From Rhodoblastus acidophilus (lineage in GTDB: Bacteria; Pseudomonadota; Alphaproteobacteria; Rhizobiales; Beijerinckiaceae), in assembly GCF_025961575.1 (NCBI RefSeq), contig NZ_JAOQNX010000005.1:1-64000 (forward strand): 64,000 nt of DNA. Direction: 5' to 3'. Shown piece after piece: positions 10,000 to 17,669 of the stretch (position 1 is its first letter; each line of letters opens with the position of its first letter). The notes under the pieces are model-generated. The model did not search any database, was not told the origin of the DNA, and worked only from the letters and a program-made list of their open reading frames with translations. The position numbers and the translations under genes are program-made.

Positions 10000-10470
10000 A
10001 TGAAGCGTGATTTCCCTTCGTGGAGCGCTTTTACCATGCTTGATCAACAGCATGACAGTTTTCTTGTTTTCTCTCACGTCACCAACGACGGCACCGCGGC
10101 GGTATTCACACGTCGCAATCCCGGTTTTGTAGGCGACCCCGACTTCGACCAATTGTCAATCGCTGTGAACGGCGACGGGTTGATGGTCCTGTCGTGCGCA
10201 GATGGCGCGTCTTTGGTCGAGGTCGGCGACGGCACTCGCGAAAGCAGCGAGCAGGTGGCCGCCCTTGGTGTTGTAACCAGGGAGGCGATCTCGACGATCT
10301 TGGCGAAGAACACGTCGAAGCCCATGCGGGAATTCGCGATGGAATGGTTGGCGATGCAAGCTGTAAGGGCTTTCTCTCGCTTCGATGCGGAGCGGAAATT
10401 CCATAATGACGCTCAAAGACTGGCCGCTGCCCTCGGTCTGTGGTCGAAGAGCGAAGGAGTAGAGGCATGA
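10000..10470 (+). CDS. hypothetical protein, first gene of a coupled pair
   Basis: A 156-residue protein from an ATG preceded by a GAGGATGA stretch; an internal ATG at 10036 is possible. The first half looks beta-rich (HDSFLVFSHVTNDGTAAVFTRRN is a typical beta-hairpin pattern) and the second half is helical. No signal peptide or membrane helix. Its stop overlaps the start of the next gene by four bases (ATGA), so the two are almost certainly translated together. No known family recognised. The location just upstream of the mobilisation genes may suggest an element-maintenance role, but nothing in the sequence proves it. Confidence 0.55.
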   Translation: MKRDFPSWSAFTMLDQQHDSFLVFSHVTNDGTAAVFTRRNPGFVGDPDFDQLSIAVNGDGLMVLSCADGASLVEVGDGTRESSEQVAALGVVTREAISTILAKNTSKPMREFAMEWLAMQAVRAFSRFDAERKFHNDAQRLAAALGLWSKSEGVEA

Positions 10471-11120
10471 ACCGCGCAAAGGTCGAGCTTCCAAAACTCC
10501 CGCTCAATGTGAGCGCCTACATCGAAGCGCAAGAAGGGGCAATCGCCTCGTTACGCGAAATCAACTATTTGGAAAGCCATGGGCGCGACGCCGTTGGCGA
10601 TGCCGACGCATTGCGTAAGATCATAGTCGGCCACCGCACCCGGCTCGACAGTCTTCGAGCTGTCGAAATTGCGACAGAAAGGCAGATCGAGACCGTATTG
10701 CGTTTCGTAAATGGTCGAGCCAAACGACACGCGGTCACAAATGCTCAGCAGATCGCAGCCATAGCTAAACAGATCAACGCGCACATGAATCAGGCGAACT
10801 TCTACTTGCGTGAGCGAGCCGGCGCCGAGGCGACGTACCGGAGCGGTGGAGCAATGGAAAAAAATCAGTCGCGTGAAATTACCCGGCTAGTCTTCCGTGT
10901 CGGCACCAACGGGAGGGCGCTCAGTCTCATCTATGCGGCGAAGGAACAAACGTCCGCCATGGATATCCAGACGCTGTCAATCGCGCTGAAGCCTGCGGCT
11001 CATGCATCGTGGCTGGCCCGCGTCGGGCGGAAATACGGTGTTCTATTGCGGAAGTCGCCCGCGCTCGATTTGACCATCGCGGAAGAACAGAAAAAGCAGA
11101 TGGCCTTCGAATTCGTCTGA
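10467..11120 (+). CDS. hypothetical helical protein, second gene of a coupled pair
   Basis: A 217-residue product starting at the ATG within the ATGA overlap, with AAGGAG eight bases upstream. The first 130 residues look like long amphipathic helices (for example IATERQIETVLRFVNGRAKR) and may form a coiled coil. The C-terminal part is mixed and ends in a basic segment followed by QMAFEFV. No catalytic motif seen. A strong hairpin terminator follows at 11155, closing the two-gene operon. Function unknown; the pair deserves study as a possible toxin/antitoxin or plasmid-maintenance module, but this is only a guess from architecture. Confidence 0.55.
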   Translation: MNRAKVELPKLPLNVSAYIEAQEGAIASLREINYLESHGRDAVGDADALRKIIVGHRTRLDSLRAVEIATERQIETVLRFVNGRAKRHAVTNAQQIAAIAKQINAHMNQANFYLRERAGAEATYRSGGAMEKNQSREITRLVFRVGTNGRALSLIYAAKEQTSAMDIQTLSIALKPAAHASWLARVGRKYGVLLRKSPALDLTIAEEQKKQMAFEFV

Positions 11121-11154
11121 CGCCTCTCCACTTGGTCGCGAAAAATAGCTTAAG

Positions 11155-11189
11155 AGGTCGCCACCGAAAAATCGGAGGCGACCTTCTTT
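11155..11189 (+). terminator. rho-independent terminator after the hypothetical pair
   Basis: AGGTCGCC pairs with GGCGACCT, extended inward by CCGA/TCGG with one mismatched position around an AAAA loop, and is followed by TTCTTTA. A strong stem plus T-rich tail 35 bases after the stop codon. Confidence 0.8.
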
Positions 11190-11294
11190 ATATTGGTGCT
11201 TTAGAATGGATTCTTTCGATTTCGTATTACGACAGCATTGAATATTTCCTGATCACGATTCAAAGTTGTTGAGAGCATTAGATAAGCCAGCAAT

Positions 11295-11315
11295 TGGATG
11301 TATTACACACATCCA
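11295..11315. promoter_or_regulatory. inverted repeat upstream of mobC, candidate oriT or operator
   Basis: TGGATGT and ACATCCA form a perfect 7-base inverted repeat with a 7-base spacer, ending 21 bases before the chosen mobC start. In mobilisable plasmids the origin of transfer usually lies just upstream of mobC and contains such a repeat next to the nick site. No nick consensus can be assigned with confidence, so an autoregulatory operator is equally possible. Confidence 0.4.
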
Positions 11316-11336
11316 TCTGGCCAGGAGGACGCCTCC

Positions 11337-11744
11337 GTGGACCACCAAGTTTCCAACGCCCCCAGCATGTCGGATCAGGGCGGGGTTGCGCGACCGTCGC
11401 TCGCCCGCAAGCCGTTATCCATCCGTCTGTCGGAACAAGAGCTGCGAGCCGTAATCGCCGCCGCGAGCGCATGCGGGCAGGAGCCGAGCGTCTTCATCAG
11501 ACGCGCCGCGATGTCTGCTGCCGGCCGGCCCGTGTCGGCGACGGTGGCGCGACGCGACGCACTTGCGCAGGAGACGGCGAAGGCCATCGGCCACCTCGGT
11601 CGCATCGGTAGTCTTTTCAATCAGGTTGCTCGGATTGCCAATTCCGGGCGGCTCGGCGCAGCGGACGCGGCTTACGCATATGGACGGGCCGCGCGGGAAC
11701 TGGCGTCGCTCCGGCAAGCTCTGATCACGCAGAACGGGGATTGA
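11337..11744 (+). CDS. MobC-like relaxosome accessory protein
   Basis: About 135 residues. The start is the GTG at 11337, because AGGAGG lies eight bases before it; an upstream ATG at 11298 would lie inside the inverted repeat. Residues about 25-60 (KPLSIRLSEQELRAVIAAAS then EPSVFIRRAA) fit a ribbon-helix-helix DNA-binding domain, and the second half contains LGRIGSLFNQVARIANSG, the conserved MobC-family signature (LxRIGNNLNQIAR-like). MobC proteins bind oriT and help the relaxase open the DNA. The relaxase gene starts eight bases downstream, so the two are an operon. Confidence 0.75.
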   Translation: MDHQVSNAPSMSDQGGVARPSLARKPLSIRLSEQELRAVIAAASACGQEPSVFIRRAAMSAAGRPVSATVARRDALAQETAKAIGHLGRIGSLFNQVARIANSGRLGAADAAYAYGRAARELASLRQALITQNGD

Positions 11745-11752
11745 CGTGAGTT

Positions 11753-13873
11753 GTGATTATCACCTCTGTCAGGCACGGTCGGACGGATTGCGATTGTCGC
11801 CGGCTTGCAGATCACCTCTCCATAAGGATCGGGCAGACGGTGCGGATCGTCGCTTCTTTGGATGTCGATCCGACTTTGCCTCTAGCCGACATCTTCAACG
11901 ATCTGCGGCGATCGACACTGTTGTCGCGACGCGCTTCCGTCGGCTTTCATCACATCACGGTCAATCCTGCGAAATTATGGTCAGCCATGCAACGGGACGA
12001 GGCGTTTCGTCGCGTCCTCGTCGAACTAAGAGCGGTTTCTCATGCTTGGGTCGCCGTCGAGCATGCTGGCAAAGTGCGCGCCATGGCTGGTGGAGCGCCG
12101 ACTCATTGGCACATGATTATCGCGCATGTTGGCCCGGACGGTCGGGCGCTGGACATGCGCGGCTCGTTCGCGCGGTTGGAGGCAATAGCGCGCACATGCG
12201 AGGCCGATTTCGGCGAGCCGCTGACGCGGGTCCGCCGCACGGCAGCCGTAGCGCGGCAGTTGGGGCAAATGGGGCGGGAGGATGTCGCCACAGCCCTGAC
12301 TTCAATCTCGACCGGCATGATGCCGCGCAGCGCGATGTCGTCGTCGAGTCGCCAGCGCGCTGCACGGGAAGGACTCGACCTGCCCGCAGCCCGCGCGGCG
12401 GTTCGTGCGGCTTGGGATTCCGAGGACTTCATCGGCACGCTGGCGGCCTCAGGTTTGCGACTCGGACGAGGGGACCGAAGACCGATACCGGTAATCAAGA
12501 CCGTCGATGGACGGGTGGTCGGCGCGGCGGATCGGCTGGCTGGCGTCGCGCGCACAGAGGCGATCAACCGGTTGGAGGCTGAGATGGCGAGACCGAAGAA
12601 AACGAAGCAAGGAGAGACCGATGAGCGAAAAGACGACTCCCGCAGACGAGGCTCCGCTGCTCGTCCGGCACGGAAAAACGATTTGGCGCGACGTGGTCGA
12701 GACGAAGGCGACGGCGGAGACGATTCTGGGTCTGCTGACGCCGGAGGAAGAGTCGCCGGTCCTCGATTCGCTAACGCGGATCGAAGCCAAGCTCGACACC
12801 CTCCTCTTCCTGCTACTGCCGCCCGCAGCCGGCGCCAGCGCGCCCTAATTGAGCTGCGGATGGCGGACGCGGTGGCGAGGGCTCGGGCACGGAAGGGCCG
12901 CACCACAGCGTCCGACGTTCAACTGACGAAAGCAGCGTTATGGCGGCGCCTTTTCGGCGCTGACCTGTCGCCGGAACTCATAGCGGCGCTCTCTTACGTC
13001 GATGTAAGGGAACGGCTTGTGAAGTTGACGAGTGGTGGCTGGGTTCGCGACCAAGGGGACAAAATGTTTGCCTCTGGCGCCGATCCGCGCGTGGTCGCCA
13101 TTATGGTCGAAGCAGCCAAAGCGAAGGGGTGGCGCGGCGTTAGGATTTGGGGTGACGAAGCTTTTCTGCGCGAGGCCCGGCACCAGTTTGAGTCGGCTGG
13201 TATCGCCGTCGAGGTTGTCAATCCGCCGCAGGTTTCCAAGATCGAGCCGGTAGAGGCACCGCCCGTTGCGCCTCCGGACACGGCTGAGGTTTTGGCGCAA
13301 TTCCGCCGCTGGCGCGCCAACGCCGAGGGGAGGCTCGCCGATATTCGTCACCCGGCGGCGCCGTCCGCAGACTTGATTGCCGCGCGGACAGCGGAAAAGG
13401 AAACGGAAGACGCATGGCGTCATGCCGTTCAGCGCGAAAAGGCAGCGCGGCAAGCGCGGAACGCAGCGCGACAGGACTTTGAAAAGGCTGGATTTCTAAG
13501 TCGAAAAGCCGCGCGCGCACGGCTGGAGGCCGCGCAAGCTGATCTTGAAGCGCTCCGTGAGGCGCTCCGCGATGCGTCTGGTGAACACGACGACGCCAAG
13601 CTGCAAGCCGACAACCTTCAGCGCGACCACGACCAGGCAGAGCGACAGCGGCGCGCCAATCGCGCCGGCGAGGAACGCCGCGCGCAAGCCGAAGTGGTCT
13701 TTGCTTCGGAATGCGCGCGGATCGCGGCGGAATCGCTCGACATTGCGGTCCATGGGCGCGAAGCCGTCGAGGCCGAAGCCCGGGCGCAACTGGCTGCGCG
13801 AACCACCCGCGATGCTGCCGACGCTCTTTTTGGCGTTGATGCGGAAGTCAGCTCAGTGGTCTCTCCCCCCTGA
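11753..13873 (+). CDS. relaxase with C-terminal LPD7-like domain
   Basis: A 706-residue mobilisation protein from a GTG start. The N-terminal nuclease region contains GFHHITVNP and PTHWHMIIAHVGPDGRA, the histidine triad motif that binds the metal in relaxases, preceded by a helical stretch typical of the Rhizobiales relaxase family; no obvious N-terminal tyrosine motif I is visible. Residues about 285-360 are a low-complexity Arg/Asp/Gly linker, which is where another gene is encoded in a different frame. From about 400 (LVKLTSGGWVRDQGDKMF, later GWRGVRIWGDEAF) the pattern fits the LPD7 domain found in relaxases and large conjugative proteins. The last 200 residues are a long charged coiled coil. 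It would nick oriT and carry the strand into a recipient. Confidence 0.75.
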   Translation: MIITSVRHGRTDCDCRRLADHLSIRIGQTVRIVASLDVDPTLPLADIFNDLRRSTLLSRRASVGFHHITVNPAKLWSAMQRDEAFRRVLVELRAVSHAWVAVEHAGKVRAMAGGAPTHWHMIIAHVGPDGRALDMRGSFARLEAIARTCEADFGEPLTRVRRTAAVARQLGQMGREDVATALTSISTGMMPRSAMSSSSRQRAAREGLDLPAARAAVRAAWDSEDFIGTLAASGLRLGRGDRRPIPVIKTVDGRVVGAADRLAGVARTEAINRLEAEMARPKKTKQGETDERKDDSRRRGSAARPARKNDLARRGRDEGDGGDDSGSADAGGRVAGPRFANADRSQARHPPLPATAARSRRQRALIELRMADAVARARARKGRTTASDVQLTKAALWRRLFGADLSPELIAALSYVDVRERLVKLTSGGWVRDQGDKMFASGADPRVVAIMVEAAKAKGWRGVRIWGDEAFLREARHQFESAGIAVEVVNPPQVSKIEPVEAPPVAPPDTAEVLAQFRRWRANAEGRLADIRHPAAPSADLIAARTAEKETEDAWRHAVQREKAARQARNAARQDFEKAGFLSRKAARARLEAAQADLEALREALRDASGEHDDAKLQADNLQRDHDQAERQRRANRAGEERRAQAEVVFASECARIAAESLDIAVHGREAVEAEARAQLAARTTRDAADALFGVDAEVSSVVSPP
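12621..12848 (+). CDS. small protein nested inside the relaxase gene in another frame
   Basis: A 75-residue frame lying wholly within the relaxase coding region, shifted by one base. Its ATG has an excellent ribosome binding site (AAGGAGA, five bases upstream), far better than chance. The peptide starts MSEKTTPADEAPLLVRHGKT, is acidic and has normal composition, ending with a hydrophobic leucine-rich tail (LDTLLFLLLPPAAG) that could touch the membrane. The relaxase frame over the same bases is a low-complexity linker, as expected if the nested frame is the constrained one. In IncQ plasmids mobB is likewise nested inside mobA and stabilises the relaxosome. No homology to MobB is claimed; only the arrangement is similar. 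Confidence 0.55.
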   Translation: MSEKTTPADEAPLLVRHGKTIWRDVVETKATAETILGLLTPEEESPVLDSLTRIEAKLDTLLFLLLPPAAGASAP

Positions 13874-13894
13874 AGCTCCCGGTCCTACCCAACG

Positions 13895-15292
13895 TCATCG
13901 TTTTGGCTTGGCTTCCGTCAAGCTCCAGAAACCGTATTTCCGGCCATGGCTTTTTCGCAGCTCGGTCACATAGGCGGCGTGGTCCGCGATGCCGCCCCAA
14001 TCCTCGATTTCGGCGGCGAGCGTTTCCAGTTGCGCGAGGTAGCGGGCGCCGTGGCCATAGGCCTGCGACTTGCCGCGCTTGAGGATGTCGTCGAGCAGGG
14101 CGCGATACAGCACGCTTGCGGCCAGCGGAAATTTCTCTTCCAACGCCGAGGCCGCGCGTCCCAAAGCGCCGTAGTGCTGGCCGTCCCACTGTCCGGCCTT
14201 CGCCGCCACCAGTTTCGCCGCACGGTCGAGGTGCGGCCATGCGATGAAAAAGGCCAGCGCCGAATAGAGCTGGCGGCTCGCCTCCACATGAGCGAAGGCG
14301 CGGGCCAGTTCGTCATCTTCCTCGAAATCGCCGAGTTTTTGCAGGTAGTCGCGCAGCGGCGCCGGATCGAGCGTCTCCGCAAACGCTTGCCAGCGCAACG
14401 TTTGCGCCGACGGCTTGTCGCCTTGCGCTTCCAAAATGCGCGCCTCGAGGGCGACCCTCTCGACGTCATGGAGCCGCCTGATCCTGCCCTCGGCGACATC
14501 GGCGCTCGATGCATAGGCGACGCCACCCCGGTGGTCCCGGCGCGCCCAGTCCAGCGCCTCATCAAGCCGCCCCGCCGCCAAAAGTCTTTCCGCCGCGCGC
14601 AGTGGGTTCTGGCTCCATGCGGGCCGCTGCGCCTCCAGAATGAGAAAGGCGTCCAGATCGCCGCGCGCGTCGGCGACGGCCTGCCGCACCCTGATGAAGT
14701 GATCTTCCGGCCCCGCCTTGGCCAGTTCCCGGTCCCATGCCGCCAGCGCCGGCCCCGGCAACAGGGGGGCTATGGCGATGGCGATTTCGGCGCCGAGACC
14801 ATGGGTGTCGAGGTCGAGGCTTTTGGTCAGCCGTTTGGCGAGGCCGGCGCGTTCGCCTTCCGGCAGCTTCTGCGCCAGTTCCGGCGCCGCCTTGGCCGCG
14901 CGCCAATACACGTCCTGGATGCGCCCGCTGGAGTCGTCGATGCGTTCAAAAACCTTGGCGTGGGTGTCGACAAAGCGTAGCAGGCGTTCCAACGCCATGG
15001 CAGCGGCGGCTTGCGCCAGTTCTTTGGCGATGGTCTCCACCGTGGCGGCGAGATCGGCGGCGAAATCTTTTTCCTTCTCCCATGCCACCATGGCGCGCGC
15101 TTTTTCCAGCGCGGCGAGGCGGCGGTCGATCAGGGCGGCCACGGCCTCCGGTCCCTTGGCACCGGCCAGCGCCGCATTGACCTTCTTGCGAAAGGGGGCG
15201 TTGGCTTTCGTCTCGTCCAGAATGATTTGGGCCAGCTTTTCGGTGCCGAGCGCGACAAGATTTTCTAGTGAGAGGGAGGTTTTGTGCGCCAT
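13895..15292 (-). CDS. DUF6880-family protein
   Basis: About 465 residues from the ATG at 15292, which has GAGGA in the correct place; the frame is open for 18 further codons upstream. The protein is almost entirely alpha-helical, rich in alanine, and begins with a conserved-looking MAHKTSLSLENLVALG followed by repeated helical hairpins reminiscent of TPR-like arrays (RAAERLLAAGRLDEALDWA). This matches what I remember of the DUF6880 family, frequent in alphaproteobacterial accessory regions and of unknown function. No catalytic motif visible. It is convergent with the relaxase and divergent from the HEPN-like gene. Confidence 0.6.
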   Translation of the reverse strand: MAHKTSLSLENLVALGTEKLAQIILDETKANAPFRKKVNAALAGAKGPEAVAALIDRRLAALEKARAMVAWEKEKDFAADLAATVETIAKELAQAAAAMALERLLRFVDTHAKVFERIDDSSGRIQDVYWRAAKAAPELAQKLPEGERAGLAKRLTKSLDLDTHGLGAEIAIAIAPLLPGPALAAWDRELAKAGPEDHFIRVRQAVADARGDLDAFLILEAQRPAWSQNPLRAAERLLAAGRLDEALDWARRDHRGGVAYASSADVAEGRIRRLHDVERVALEARILEAQGDKPSAQTLRWQAFAETLDPAPLRDYLQKLGDFEEDDELARAFAHVEASRQLYSALAFFIAWPHLDRAAKLVAAKAGQWDGQHYGALGRAASALEEKFPLAASVLYRALLDDILKRGKSQAYGHGARYLAQLETLAAEIEDWGGIADHAAYVTELRKSHGRKYGFWSLTEAKPKR

Positions 15293-15367
15293 TCCATTTC
15301 CTCGCAGCGCCAATGACGGCGTCACAGTCGCGCAGCGCTTTGCCAAAGCTCATCCCTGCAAATAGCA

Positions 15368-15376
15368 TGGTATAAT
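15368..15376 (+). promoter_or_regulatory. extended -10 promoter element for the HEPN-like gene
   Basis: TGG immediately followed by TATAAT, a perfect extended -10 sequence, 36 bases before the TTG start codon. No convincing -35 box at the usual distance, as is common for extended -10 promoters. Confidence 0.4.
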
Positions 15377-15412
15377 GTTTAATCGGGCGATTCGCCGCCA
15401 ACGGATTTTCTC

Positions 15413-16861
15413 TTGTTCAAACTCCGCGACCCGAGCATCGATTTGATCAACGATGGCAAGTTTCGTATCGTTGATCCGGGTCCGTTACATGCGCCAATCT
15501 GCGGATTTTCCATCGCCAGAGACATCGATTTTTCATTGACGTTGGAGACAGAGGCCAGCGCGGACGCAAAGTCGACGTCGGTCGAACATCCATCGGGAAC
15601 GGTGCGGCTGAACACCGAAAAGGTTGAACTGGTCAACGATGCCGGCATTAAGGCGGTGATGTCTGGCGTGCAGCCGCATTCCTACATAATCACGGACTAT
15701 TTTGGGCCTGGCGTTCGCAAGGAGACGTCTCGGGTCCATTTGCTTACGGTAGAGACGGCAGCCGCCACCGCTCCAGCTTACACGATTGAATGGCTCCAAA
15801 ACGTGCCGTCGAAACCTTTCGTCTGGCCCGACCTGCTCGAAACATTAACCGAGCCGGGTGCCGGAAACGGCATCGAATTTTCGGAAAAAGGCCTGCGTCT
15901 TTTCGACCAAGAAGGTCGGCAAGGATTTTCGCGCAATTCTGCCCGCGTGACGATCGCCGGCCATCACCTATGCGCTTGTTCACTCGATCGCCCTGACGAT
16001 GAAGCCAAAAACAGGCCCGGCATCATTGTTTATGCGGGCATCCCCGACGACCTGACCAGAAAGAAAATTCGGACCGCACTGGGATTCGCGCTTGGTAGTT
16101 ATCTCGTCGAAACCGGCCACACAATCTATGATCACGACTGGAGGATCGTGAGCGCGAGTGTCCGCAGCGCCTATAGCCTCGGGCAAAGGGCCTTCGACCT
16201 TTTCACGCTGCCCCTTGCTCATTTGAGCGATCACAACTGGCTTCATGAACTCGGGCGCCAGAAGCTAACTCGCCTGTTGAATGCGCTGGTCGAGAAGTAT
16301 GACGATCTGGACCTTGGCAACTTGAGCTGGAACTATTGGCATGCGCGAACGGCGACAGTGCACATTGCCCCGGCGCACTACGGTGCCGCCATTGAAGCGT
16401 TACAGCGTTCGTACATGAAACTGAATCCAGACAAGGTTCCGACGACAATCTTGAGTCGGGCGGAATGGACAACGCTGCGATCCGCCATCGGCAACACAAT
16501 CATGGCCGCCAGCGCCACTGAGGAACAGAAACGACTTCTTGGCGGCAAGGTCGACAGTCTGAATGCTCGTCCTCAGCGCGAACTTTTGGCTTCGGTCCTT
16601 CGGGAACTCGATATCGACCTTGGGGTCGATGAGGACGCCGCATGGCGCCGGCGAAACTCTGCCGCCCACGGGTCCCCGATCACGTCCGGCAAAGAGGTTT
16701 CGGCAATTCGGGACATGCGATTGCTTGAGGGGCTCTTTCATCGCATGTTGCTCCGGGCCGCCGACGCGGCTGACGCCTACATCGACTATGCGTCGCCGGG
16801 ACATCCAATTCGTCCACTGAAACAGCCCCCGGAAAATGTCGTCACTGCTGCTGGTCGATAG
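15413..16861 (+). CDS. HEPN-like (ApeA-type) protein, candidate defence RNase
   Basis: A 482-residue soluble protein from a TTG start with no clear ribosome binding site. The N-terminal 240 residues are beta-rich and unlike anything I can name. The C-terminal 200 residues are helical and carry RRRNSAAHG near residue 420. The R-N-S-A-A-H core matches the R-x4-6-H motif that forms the active site of HEPN ribonucleases. Similar large proteins with a beta-rich front and a HEPN back include ApeA-type abortive-infection proteins. It overlaps at its 3' end with the converging last gene of the restriction operon. The domain call rests on the motif and architecture, and a non-catalytic HEPN role is possible. 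Confidence 0.5.
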   Translation: MFKLRDPSIDLINDGKFRIVDPGPLHAPICGFSIARDIDFSLTLETEASADAKSTSVEHPSGTVRLNTEKVELVNDAGIKAVMSGVQPHSYIITDYFGPGVRKETSRVHLLTVETAAATAPAYTIEWLQNVPSKPFVWPDLLETLTEPGAGNGIEFSEKGLRLFDQEGRQGFSRNSARVTIAGHHLCACSLDRPDDEAKNRPGIIVYAGIPDDLTRKKIRTALGFALGSYLVETGHTIYDHDWRIVSASVRSAYSLGQRAFDLFTLPLAHLSDHNWLHELGRQKLTRLLNALVEKYDDLDLGNLSWNYWHARTATVHIAPAHYGAAIEALQRSYMKLNPDKVPTTILSRAEWTTLRSAIGNTIMAASATEEQKRLLGGKVDSLNARPQRELLASVLRELDIDLGVDEDAAWRRRNSAAHGSPITSGKEVSAIRDMRLLEGLFHRMLLRAADAADAYIDYASPGHPIRPLKQPPENVVTAAGR

Positions 16862-17624
16862 GATGCACAGGTGGCGCGAAGTCGCCAGAGCGCATCCAAG
16901 GCCGCCGCGTCGGACCATTCACTTGCCGCCGCCGAATAAGGATCGCGTGGTAGCGGATGGCGTGGGCCGGTTGGCCCAACATAGGAGTCCCGTCGACGTC
17001 TTCCGTTCGCTCATCGGGCTGGAACCCCTCGTCGTCTCGCTGGAGCGGGCGAAACTCAAACTCGAAATCGGGATGCTTCTTAGCGTAGGCATCGAGGTCG
17101 TTGACGATGCGCTTTTCGTATCTGCGGGCACGCGCCCAAACCTTCTCTGCTTTGCCAGTCTCTCGCGCCTTGGCGTGCACCTGAAAGACGCAGGCCGACA
17201 GGAGGCGAGGCGCGAACTCGTCCTTCAGGCAATTCACAAACGACAAGATTTTCTTCAGGTCTTTCTCCAGCTCGCCGCCTAGCTTTTTGGCGCCGATCTT
17301 CACTTCGACCAGAAACTCGGGGATACCACATCCAAGTACGGCGACGTCAAAACGCTTGCTTCCAAGCGTGAAAGGTTTCTGGAAATTGCGGATCAAGGCA
17401 TGTCGCTCGACTCGGTTCGCAAGAAATTCCAACGCGACATCCGGATAGCTCGAACGGAGGAGCGCCCGAGCAATTTCGACGGTCATCAAATATTCAGTTG
17501 CGACCGCGTCGCCGTGGTAATCTGTCAATTCCGCCATAAAGGATTTGGCGTTTTCCACGCCCGAGCACACCGCCTTCAAGCGGGTTGTTTCGACGTCGCT
17601 TAAGTCCAAGCCCGACCTTCCCAT
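16842..17624 (-). CDS. PD-(D/E)XK-like protein at the end of the restriction operon
   Basis: About 260 residues from the ATG at 17624 (AAGG seven bases upstream). Around residues 92-115 the pattern KRFDVAVLGCGIPEFLVEVK puts an aspartate a short distance before E-x-K, the core of the PD-(D/E)XK nuclease fold. The region after it is helical and the last 60 residues are basic. It lies 45 bases downstream of hsdS on the same strand. It may be an accessory nuclease or a protein controlling restriction, but not every protein with this pattern is catalytic. Its stop overlaps the converging HEPN-like gene by about 20 bases. Confidence 0.5.
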   Translation of the reverse strand: MGRSGLDLSDVETTRLKAVCSGVENAKSFMAELTDYHGDAVATEYLMTVEIARALLRSSYPDVALEFLANRVERHALIRNFQKPFTLGSKRFDVAVLGCGIPEFLVEVKIGAKKLGGELEKDLKKILSFVNCLKDEFAPRLLSACVFQVHAKARETGKAEKVWARARRYEKRIVNDLDAYAKKHPDFEFEFRPLQRDDEGFQPDERTEDVDGTPMLGQPAHAIRYHAILIRRRQVNGPTRRPWMRSGDFAPPVHPIDQQQ

Positions 17625-17669
17625 GTCCGCCTTCACTCGCCCTGTGCTGATTAACCGGCGCGGTCGGCC

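Noticed and set aside
13895-15292. Plus-strand frames opposite the DUF6880 gene (for example 13946-14980)
   Set aside because: Long antisense frames are usual in high-GC genes. The minus-strand frame has the good start, ribosome site and helical repeat pattern.
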